Origin: JBFXDI01 sp050181295
GTDB taxonomy: Bacteria; Pseudomonadota; Alphaproteobacteria; Rhizobiales; Aestuariivirgaceae
Reading direction: 5' to 3'
Assembly: GCA_050181295.1 (NCBI GenBank)
Contig: JBFXDI010000075.1
Coordinates: forward strand, 1 to 19,812
DNA: 19,812 nt
Of the stretch, positions 5,753 through 12,028 are shown piece after piece. Each line of letters starts with the position of its first letter. Position 1 is the stretch's first letter. Both the position numbers and the translations under genes were made by a program. Below the pieces are notes generated by a model. It saw only the letters and a list, made by a program, of their open reading frames with translations, was not told the DNA's origin and made no database searches.

Positions 5753-7339
5753 TCACTTCCCCCCGCTCGTGTAGATGCTGATCATGGCGAACTGAAACTT
5801 GCGGTCGCCGAGCGCACGCTCGACGGTGCCGCGCAGAGGGATGGCGAGGTCGGCGCTCTTCATGCCCTGAAGCGCCGCATGCAGATCCGTGAGCGGCTGC
5901 TCCGTGAACACCGCGATCAGATGCTCGGCGCCGAAAGGCGGCTTGTCCGGGCGGAATGTCCAGTCCGCCTTGCGGCCGCGCCAGTCGACATTGACCTCTT
6001 CCGGTTCCACGAAGAACTCCACGCGCCCGTCGGGCGCCAGGTTGAACAGCGTCACGTAGGGAAGCTCCGCGCCTTCGAAGGACAGCGAAATTTCCTGGCC
6101 GAGTTTGTAGGTCTGGTTACCTGAATGCAGGATGAACTTTCCTGGCGCGCCGCTCGCGTGGTTCTGCAACCATTTGATCGTGGCCCATTTTCCGAACACG
6201 GGCACGACCGAGCGCTCGTTCACGTCGAGCGCCACCGGCCCGCCGACGATATGCTCGACGACGCCCGTCGAGACGTTCCAGAAGAGCTCCGATTGCGCGA
6301 TGTCCGGCACGACCTTAACGCCCGCCACCTTGGCCGGCACGTCGGATGTTCCGTCGATCACCGCCACCGGCAGGGAATCGGCATCCGGGCTCACCTGCTT
6401 CTCGGGCGCAGACTTTACCGATTCGATGATCGCCGCGCGTCCGGCCCGAACCGGGAGCACCTGCGGCGTCTGCTGGCTTTCCACGAGCTGGTGCACGGAG
6501 GGAACGAGGAAGCTCACGAGCTCTTCCTGCGTGATGCGTCCATCCTTGTCGCGGTCGGCGCCCCCTTCGATGGCGCGCGCGAAGGAATAGGAGAGCGCGC
6601 CGCGCTCCTGGCCCTCGATGCGGATCTCGGGCACCACCCGGCTTTCCTCGGTGGCAGCGATGAAAGTCACTTCCTTGAAGTCGTCCGGCTTGGCGTTGGC
6701 GAAGGCCGGCGGCGGCAGCGTCAGGTGATCCTCGGTGATCTCCGGAATGGTCACGTTGCGGAACCGGACGCTGGGTGTGGAGGCGCTCCGGTACATGGTG
6801 CCTGAATGGCAGGAATCGGCGATGAAGACGACGCGCACCCCCTTGTCGTCGGCGAGCTTCAGCCACTCGAACATCTCGTCGTCGACGATCCGCTCGGCAT
6901 TGTCCGGCGCGTTCGGCGCGAAGCCGCCAAGCAGGAAGTTCTCGTTCTTGCCGTCAGCCTCCCCGCCGCGGCCGGGTGGCTCGGGCTCCTGGCTTCCGTG
7001 TCCGGCGTAGGAGAAAACGAGCGTATCCCCCGGCTGGCTGATCTCGACAAGCGACGTCCAGGTCGACTGGATCGCCGCCTTGGTCGCCTCGCCGTCCGTC
7101 AGGAGGCGCACGTCGCTTGCTCCCGCCTCCTTCATCGCCTTGGCGATGTCCTGGGCGTCGTTGACGGCGCCGAAGAGCTGGTTGCGCTCGCCGAGCTTGG
7201 GGTACTTGTCGATGCCGATGACAACGCCACGCAGTTCCGCAGCGATGGCTGGGGCTGTCAGGAGGCACAGGCCGGCAACAATGGCGCAAAGGCGGACGCA
7301 CAGCCTGGGGCCGGGCAGGTCCAAAGGTTGCGAAGACAT
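5753..7339 (-). CDS. Caspase-like (metacaspase/orthocaspase-type) cysteine protease, exported, with EF-hand-like loop
   Basis: 528 residues. A signal peptide runs to about residue 34 (LCLLTAPAIAA). The peptidase C14 fold follows: GVVIGIDKYP (38-47), VNDAQDIAKAM, then the dyad H114 in FSYAGHGSQ and C177 in IADSCHSG, both verified at codon level (CAC and TGC). Residues 262-273 (DRDKDGRITQEE) form a textbook EF-hand loop with Asp at 1, 3 and 5, Gly at 6, Ile at 8 and Glu at 12. The C-terminal part (about 405-480) resembles DUF4384 (VTLFNLAPDGRVEFF). Prokaryotic caspase homologues usually cleave after Arg or Lys, and several need calcium. ATG 7339 is preferred: GGGAG lies 6 nt upstream; a GTG just before it is less likely. 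It is the first gene of the operon, with a candidate sigma-70 promoter at 7392-7420. Location should be periplasmic. Substrates are unknown. Confidence 0.88.
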   Translation of the reverse strand: MSSQPLDLPGPRLCVRLCAIVAGLCLLTAPAIAAELRGVVIGIDKYPKLGERNQLFGAVNDAQDIAKAMKEAGASDVRLLTDGEATKAAIQSTWTSLVEISQPGDTLVFSYAGHGSQEPEPPGRGGEADGKNENFLLGGFAPNAPDNAERIVDDEMFEWLKLADDKGVRVVFIADSCHSGTMYRSASTPSVRFRNVTIPEITEDHLTLPPPAFANAKPDDFKEVTFIAATEESRVVPEIRIEGQERGALSYSFARAIEGGADRDKDGRITQEELVSFLVPSVHQLVESQQTPQVLPVRAGRAAIIESVKSAPEKQVSPDADSLPVAVIDGTSDVPAKVAGVKVVPDIAQSELFWNVSTGVVEHIVGGPVALDVNERSVVPVFGKWATIKWLQNHASGAPGKFILHSGNQTYKLGQEISLSFEGAELPYVTLFNLAPDGRVEFFVEPEEVNVDWRGRKADWTFRPDKPPFGAEHLIAVFTEQPLTDLHAALQGMKSADLAIPLRGTVERALGDRKFQFAMISIYTSGGK

Positions 7340-7391
7340 CACTGGCTCCCTTCGAGACGCCTAACCGCCCACTCTCCCTACGGAAACGCCG

Positions 7392-7420
7392 ATCGTAGGA
7401 GAAAGGCGAAACCGTGGCAA
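7392..7420 (-). promoter_or_regulatory. Candidate sigma-70 promoter of the caspase operon
   Basis: On the minus strand TTGCCA (7420-7415) and TACGAT (7397-7392) are separated by exactly 17 nt, close to the TTGACA-17-TATAAT consensus. Transcription would begin near 7385, giving a leader of about 46 nt before the ATG at 7339. It lies in the 122-nt gap after the VOC gene, where I see no convincing terminator, so read-through from that gene is also possible. Confidence 0.45.
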
Positions 7421-7461
7421 CATTGTCGGAAATTGTGGCGGGACGGCCTTTTGGAGGCGCT

Positions 7462-8022
7462 TTAGGGCCTTTCCGAACCCGCGATGCGGCGGCGGATGAG
7501 CGCCGCGATGGCGTCGGCCAGGTGCTCATCCGCGATGTTATAGGCGCCGGCCTTCACCCGGATGCCATGGGCCTCTCGCAGGACTTCCGCGTGCGTGAAC
7601 CCTTGCGGCGGCTCGAACTTGTAGCAGGCAAGCTCGTAGAGCTGCCCCAGCGGATCGCGGAAATAGAGCGAATCCATAAAGCCCCGGTCGATCTCGCCGG
7701 AGTTGCGGAAGCCCGCCTCCTCGAGCCGCTTTCCCGCCTGGGTATAGGCCGCGCGCGAGACGATGAAGGCGATATGGTGCAGGTTGCCGATCCCGTTGGG
7801 GTTGGGCCGCGGATCGGGCTTCAGGTCCTCGCGGGTGAAGACAGTGATCAGGCGTCCGTCGCCCGGATCGAAGTAGAGATGATTCGTGTCCGGATCGTCG
7901 AGATTGGGCTGCTCGAAGACCAGCGGCATGCCGAGCACGCCTTCCCAGAAGCCGACCGAGGTCTGCCGGTCGGCGCCGTTGAGTGTGATGTGATGCACCC
8001 CCTGGGCCTGGACGACGGTCAT
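7462..8022 (-). CDS. VOC-family (glyoxalase / extradiol dioxygenase fold) protein
   Basis: 186 residues. Two betaalphabetabetabeta modules characteristic of the vicinal oxygen chelate superfamily: the first begins with GVHHITLNGAD and contains FWEGVLGMPLV; the second begins with NLHHIAFIVS and ends with FRDPLGQLYELACYKF. His in HHIT, His in HHIAF and Glu in YEL are the expected metal ligands. Members include glyoxalase I, ring-cleaving dioxygenases and antibiotic-binding proteins; nothing here decides which. ATG 8022 is chosen over ATG 8028 because GGAAGGA sits about 6 nt before it but directly abuts the earlier codon. The gene follows the macro-domain gene by 28 nt on the same strand, so they are probably co-transcribed. 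Confidence 0.8.
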   Translation of the reverse strand: MTVVQAQGVHHITLNGADRQTSVGFWEGVLGMPLVFEQPNLDDPDTNHLYFDPGDGRLITVFTREDLKPDPRPNPNGIGNLHHIAFIVSRAAYTQAGKRLEEAGFRNSGEIDRGFMDSLYFRDPLGQLYELACYKFEPPQGFTHAEVLREAHGIRVKAGAYNIADEHLADAIAALIRRRIAGSERP

Positions 8023-8050
8023 GCGCATTCCTTCCGTTGCATGCAGATTT

Positions 8051-8575
8051 TCAGGAGATCATCGTCTTGGCTGCGATCGCGTCTTCGTGCAGGCGCACCG
8101 CTTCCCTGTCGAAGCAGCAGAACACGACCCGTTCGATAGGATGCGGCCGTCTATCAAGGAAATCTCTCACTGTCGCGACTGCGATCGAGGCGGCGCGAGA
8201 TTTTGGAAACCCATAGACGCCTGTCGAGATGGACGGGAAGGCGATGGAGGCAAGCGCGCGCTCGGTGGCGAGCTCCAGGGACCTCGAATAGCACGAGGCG
8301 AGACTCTCATCCTCGCCCGCGCCACCGCCCTTCCAGACCGGGCCGACGGCATGGATCACATATCGGGCGAGTAGCCGGTAGCCACGGGTGATTTTCGCAT
8401 CTCCCGTGGCGCAGCCGCCGAGCGAGCGGCATTCCGCCAGGAGCTCGGGGCCCGCCGCCCGGTGAATGGCGCCGTCCACCCCGCCACCACCGAGCAGCGA
8501 TTCGTTGGCCGCGTTGACGATGGCGTCCACGGCCAGTGTCGTGATGTCCGCCTGCACAACCTTGAGGCTGCTCAT
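8051..8575 (-). CDS. Macro-domain protein (O-acetyl-ADP-ribose deacetylase type)
   Basis: 174 residues, a single macro domain of usual length. Motifs: VVQADITTLAVDAIVNAANE (5-24), the Gly-rich GGGGVDGAIHRAAGP, GYRLLARYVIHAVGPVW, and ISTGVYGFP. The Asn of NAAN, the Asp of VDGAI and the Tyr of STGVYGFP are the ADP-ribose-binding and catalytic positions in the MacroD/YmdB class. The enzyme should remove acetyl or ADP-ribosyl groups from ADP-ribose adducts in the cytoplasm. ATG 8575 is chosen because the domain begins right there; the much longer upstream extension is antisense to the agmatinase-family gene. Only a weak GGGAA precedes the start. It is transcribed divergently from the gene at 8630. 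Confidence 0.9.
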   Translation of the reverse strand: MSSLKVVQADITTLAVDAIVNAANESLLGGGGVDGAIHRAAGPELLAECRSLGGCATGDAKITRGYRLLARYVIHAVGPVWKGGGAGEDESLASCYSRSLELATERALASIAFPSISTGVYGFPKSRAASIAVATVRDFLDRRPHPIERVVFCCFDREAVRLHEDAIAAKTMIS

Positions 8576-8587
8576 TTTGCGTTCCCG

Positions 8588-8605
8588 GCCATGCCGTAGT
8601 ATGGC
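8588..8605. promoter_or_regulatory. Inverted repeat in the divergent macro / ureohydrolase intergenic region
   Basis: GCCAT (8588-8592) and ATGGC (8601-8605) flank an 8-nt spacer in the 54-nt gap between two divergent genes. A dyad in this place could be an operator shared by both promoters. A possible -10 (TAGTAT, 8598-8603) overlaps it. Short and seen once, so chance is quite possible. Confidence 0.2.
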
Positions 8606-8629
8606 GCGGGGGAAAGCAGGAGACCAGCG

Positions 8630-9607
8630 ATGCCCGGCAGCGATACCCCGTTCCATCAGCCCATTTCCGGCATGGAGGTGCCGCGCTTCGCGGGGCCAGC
8701 CACCTTCATGCGCCTGCCCCTTGTCGAGATCGAGAAAGCTCGGAACCTCGACATCGGCCTCTTCGGTGTACCGTGGGACGGAGGCACCACCAATCGCCCC
8801 GGCCCCCGCCATGGGCCGCGCCAGATGCGCGACATGTCGGCCATGATGCGCCGCGTGCACCACGTGCATCGGATCGCGCCCTACGACCTCGCCAACTGCG
8901 CCGATCTCGGCGATGCGCCTGTCAATCCCGCCGATCTCCAGGATTCGCTCAAGCGCATCGAGGGATTCTTCGAGGCGGTCGTCGCCAGGGGCATCCGACC
9001 TCTTGCCGCGGGCGGCGATCATCTGTGCTCGCTTCCGGCGCTGCGCGCGCTCGGCCGCAAGGCGCCCGTGGGCATGGTGCATTTCGATGCCCATTCCGAT
9101 CTCTGGGACAGCTATTTCGGCGGCTTCAAGCTGACGCACGGCACGCCCTTCCGCCGCGCCATCGAGGAGGGCGTGCTCGATCCGAAGCGTACGATCCAGA
9201 TCGGCCTCAGGGGCTCCGTCTACGACTGGGAGGACCGCGATTTCGGCAAGGCCGCCGGCGTGCGCATGATGGACATCGAGGAGGCGACAGCCCTCGGTCC
9301 CGATAAGGTGATGGCGCTCGCCCGCGAGGTGGTTGGCGGCGGTCCGACCTATGTGAGCTTCGACATCGACTGCCTCGACCCGGCCTTCGCGCCCGGCACC
9401 GGCACACCCGAGGTCGGCGGCTTCACGCCGCGCGAGGCGCAGGCGCTTTTGCGGGGTCTGAAGGGCTTGGACATCGTGGGCGCGGACGTGGTCGAGGTCT
9501 CACCGCCTTTCGATCCTTCCGGCTATACGGCCTTGAACGGGGCCACGATGATGTGGGAGCTTCTCTGCGTGATGGCGCTGGGGGTCAAGAAGACGAAAAG
9601 GAAATAA
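8630..9607 (+). CDS. Agmatinase / guanidinobutyrase-family ureohydrolase
   Basis: 325 residues, full length for the arginase/agmatinase family. The six metal ligands are present: H131 in GGDH, D153, H155 and D157 in FDAHSD, D245 and D247 in SFDIDCLDPAFAPGTGTPE. Agmatinase-type features such as THGTPFRRA and GLRGSVY are also seen. The reaction is hydrolysis of a guanidino compound to an amine and urea in the cytoplasm, with a dinuclear metal centre. The substrate (agmatine, guanidinobutyrate, guanidinopropionate or another guanidino acid) cannot be read from the sequence. ATG 8630 has AGGAGA about 7 nt upstream. The next gene starts 3 nt after its stop, so the two are probably one operon. Confidence 0.9.
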   Translation: MPGSDTPFHQPISGMEVPRFAGPATFMRLPLVEIEKARNLDIGLFGVPWDGGTTNRPGPRHGPRQMRDMSAMMRRVHHVHRIAPYDLANCADLGDAPVNPADLQDSLKRIEGFFEAVVARGIRPLAAGGDHLCSLPALRALGRKAPVGMVHFDAHSDLWDSYFGGFKLTHGTPFRRAIEEGVLDPKRTIQIGLRGSVYDWEDRDFGKAAGVRMMDIEEATALGPDKVMALAREVVGGGPTYVSFDIDCLDPAFAPGTGTPEVGGFTPREAQALLRGLKGLDIVGADVVEVSPPFDPSGYTALNGATMMWELLCVMALGVKKTKRK

Positions 9608-9610
9608 ACC

Positions 9611-10954
9611 ATGCCGTCGCCGGTCCAGGAGGCCCAGGCCCTGCTTGGCAAGGGAATGGCCGCTGAAGCCCAGGCTCTGGCGCGGCGCCATCTCGTGGCC
9701 GCGCCGGGTGACACGCAGATGCACTATGTCGCCGCCGTTGCTTCCGTTCGCCTCGGCGACAAGCCGGCGGCGCTCGATCACTTCGCCCGCGTCCGCGACC
9801 GCCTGCTCAAGCAAGGTGGGCAGGTCAAGGGGTTCCTGCAGCTTGCGCGGGACTACAAACGGGCGGGGGCGCCCGAGGAAGGCATCCCGCTCCTCGAGCG
9901 GGCGGCGGCCGCAGCGTCCGGAGAGGCCTCGATCCATGCCGAGCTCGCCGACGCCCTCCTGAACGCGAACCGGCTTGAAGAGGCGGTCACCTGCGCGGCA
10001 AAGGCCGTTGCGATCGCTCCAGCGTCTGCCGGGGCCTGGTCCACGCTGGGCGCCGCCGAGCACAAGCGCGGCCGCTTCGATGCCGCGCTCGACGCCTACC
10101 GGAAGGCGCGCGAGCTGATGCCGGACTGGCGCTTCCTCGACAACAACATCGCTGCCGCGAGCATCGCTGCGGGAAAGCCCGAGGCAGCGGTCGCCGCCGC
10201 GACCGACTGGCTCGCGGCGGAGCCCGGCAACGCCGAGGCGCTGTCCTTCCTGGCGCTGGGGCTGAACGAGGCGGGACGCCTGGAGGAGGCGCGTACGCTT
10301 CTCGATTTCGACCGGCTGGTGAAGAGCTACACCTTCGATCCGCCGCCCGGCTTTGGGAGCACGGATGCGCTGAACGACGCGCTCGAGGCGCACGTGCTCG
10401 CGCATCCGAGCCTCAAGACGCCGAAGCTCACGGACGCCAACTACCATCACCCCGCGCTTCGCATCTCCGATGACCTGCTGGAGGGGGAGAGGGGTCCGGT
10501 GGCCGCTCTCGAAGGCCTCATGCGGGAGGCGGTCGAGCGCTACGGGCGGGACACGGGCGAGCCCGGCAGCCATCCGTTCCTCGCCCACCGCCCGCCGAGC
10601 GTCGACATCTATGCCTGGGCCGCCGTGCTGGAGGGCGAAGGCAACCAGCATGCGCATATCCACATCGATGGCTATCTCAGCGGCTGCTACTACGTTCGCA
10701 TACCGAAGGAGATTTCAGCGCCCGGGAACGGCGCTGACGGGGTGATCCGCGGCGGCTTCGAAGTGGGCCGCCCTCCAGCGGAGGTCGGCTGCAAGGCTGA
10801 GCCCATGACGCGCGCTATCAAGCCCTTCGAGGGGCTGATGGTCATGTTTCCGGCCTACCTCTATCACCAGACGATCCCGTTCGAATCGACCGAGCGGCGC
10901 ATCTGCATCGCCTTCGACGTGCTTCCGGCCGGCCGCCAGCGCGCCGGCCATTAG
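9611..10954 (+). CDS. TPR protein with C-terminal 2OG-Fe(II) oxygenase domain
   Basis: 447 residues. About 1-240 are TPR-type helical repeats, e.g. AWSTLGAAEHKRGRFDAALDAYRKA and ALSFLALGLNEAGRLEEA. About 260-440 look like the putative 2OG-Fe(II) oxygenase family typified by TIGR02466: HAHIHIDGYLSGCYYV supplies the first iron ligands, LYHQTIPF the distal His, and ERRICIAFDV the Arg that would hold 2-oxoglutarate. This architecture suggests a hydroxylase acting on a protein or peptide bound by the TPR part, but no substrate is known. The start is 3 nt after the preceding stop with AAGGA just before, indicating coupling. Its end lies 19 nt from the end of the convergent gene, with no evident terminator between. 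Confidence 0.8.
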   Translation: MPSPVQEAQALLGKGMAAEAQALARRHLVAAPGDTQMHYVAAVASVRLGDKPAALDHFARVRDRLLKQGGQVKGFLQLARDYKRAGAPEEGIPLLERAAAAASGEASIHAELADALLNANRLEEAVTCAAKAVAIAPASAGAWSTLGAAEHKRGRFDAALDAYRKARELMPDWRFLDNNIAAASIAAGKPEAAVAAATDWLAAEPGNAEALSFLALGLNEAGRLEEARTLLDFDRLVKSYTFDPPPGFGSTDALNDALEAHVLAHPSLKTPKLTDANYHHPALRISDDLLEGERGPVAALEGLMREAVERYGRDTGEPGSHPFLAHRPPSVDIYAWAAVLEGEGNQHAHIHIDGYLSGCYYVRIPKEISAPGNGADGVIRGGFEVGRPPAEVGCKAEPMTRAIKPFEGLMVMFPAYLYHQTIPFESTERRICIAFDVLPAGRQRAGH

Positions 10955-10973
10955 AGCGGAACGGGCTCGGCGC

Positions 10974-11783
10974 TTAAGCCTTGATCGGCAGCGTGAAAAG
11001 CTTGCCGAACTGCGGCAGCGAGTCGTTGACGCCGGCAAGCCTCAGCGCATGCCATGCCATGGCGTGGTTGGATGAAGTCACCGGCAGTCCGATCTCCTTC
11101 TCGATAACGGCCGCCGCCTCCACCAGCCTCACCGCCGTGCAGGAGACGAACACGCAGTCCACGTCCGCCGTGTCCAGGAGCTTCTTGATGCCCTTGCGCA
11201 CCGAGGCGGGCGAGATGCGGGCGACCTTCGGGTCGTATTCCTCGTTGAAGGAGCCGAAGACCGGCACCTGGAAGCCGCGCGCCTTGATATAGTCGGCGAC
11301 GATCTGGTTGACGTCGGCACGGTAGGGCGTGAGCACACCGATGCGGCTGGCGTCCATGGCGCGGAAGGCCTCGAAAGCGCCGGTGATTGGCGTCGTGCAA
11401 CGCGCGTCGGGCTTGGCGGCGCGCAGCTTCTCGAACACCTTCTCCTCGCCGATCGCCATGGAGGCGGATGTGCAGCCGAACGCGATCACCTCGAGCGGGA
11501 ATGACGGCAGGATGAGATCGGCCGCCACCGTCAGCTTGGGCTCCATGGCCCTGAGCGTCTCGGGCGTGATGGTCGTGTCGTTGAAGACGCGGCTCTCGTA
11601 GAGGGCAAGTCCCGGCACCGCCGCGAAGATCTGCCGCCACTCGTGCTCGATCGTGAAATCGGAGGCGAGGACCACGAGGCCGATTTGCCCGCGGCTCGCG
11701 ATGCCGTTGTCGGTCTCGAAGGGCAGGTGCTCGATCAGCACCATGTCGTCCTGGGGGGCAATGGCGCGGGCAGCTTGGGTCAT
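10974..11783 (-). CDS. Asp/Glu racemase-superfamily enzyme (maleate isomerase / arylmalonate decarboxylase-like)
   Basis: 269 residues. Two conserved cysteines sit where the superfamily places its catalytic pair: C104 in AFGCTSASM and C215 in FVSCTAVRL. The N-terminal GQIGLVVLASDFTIEHEW and the middle RIGVLTPY are typical of the maleate cis-trans isomerase / arylmalonate decarboxylase / EutA group. Such enzymes isomerise or decarboxylate small dicarboxylic acids without cofactors. The exact substrate is not determinable. ATG 11783 is used; AAAGGGAG lies 11 nt upstream, rather far, so a later start is possible. It is divergent from an MHS-type transporter gene, suggesting the pair handles one organic acid or zwitterion. 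Confidence 0.75.
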   Translation of the reverse strand: MTQAARAIAPQDDMVLIEHLPFETDNGIASRGQIGLVVLASDFTIEHEWRQIFAAVPGLALYESRVFNDTTITPETLRAMEPKLTVAADLILPSFPLEVIAFGCTSASMAIGEEKVFEKLRAAKPDARCTTPITGAFEAFRAMDASRIGVLTPYRADVNQIVADYIKARGFQVPVFGSFNEEYDPKVARISPASVRKGIKKLLDTADVDCVFVSCTAVRLVEAAAVIEKEIGLPVTSSNHAMAWHALRLAGVNDSLPQFGKLFTLPIKA

Positions 11784-12028
11784 CGGTTGGAGAACTCCCT
11801 TTCTCGGCGGCCGCCTATTCTACTTCACCTTGCAGGAAAAGGAGGCGGCCGGCGCATGTCGCAGCCTCATACTAGAGTCGAATTTGCCGCATGTCTCAAG
11901 CATCCTAGCGTTGCGTAAGAGGGAGTCGGATGGGAGGCGGCGGGGCGGCAGGCTCTGCCTGCAAGACCGCTGTAGCGGCGTTTTCCCGGCGTCTGGGCGC
12001 CCTCCGTGACCCACTGGGAGGATTCCTG
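11784..12028. other. Divergent intergenic region with structured leader
   Basis: This 245-nt gap separates the racemase-type gene (left) from the transporter gene (right) and must hold both promoters; none is convincing. On the plus strand, two short stems lie in the transporter's leader: GCAGG/CCTGC (11948-11952 with 11958-11962) and CCGC/GCGG (11967-11970 with 11975-11978), the second followed by CGTTTT. They could be an attenuator-like structure, but are short. The reading frame stays open back to 11930, but no ribosome binding site supports that start. Confidence 0.35.

Noticed and set aside
8576..9139. N-terminal extension of the macro-domain reading frame
   Set aside because: It is antisense to the ureohydrolase gene, whose metal ligands are all present; the macro domain is complete from 8575.
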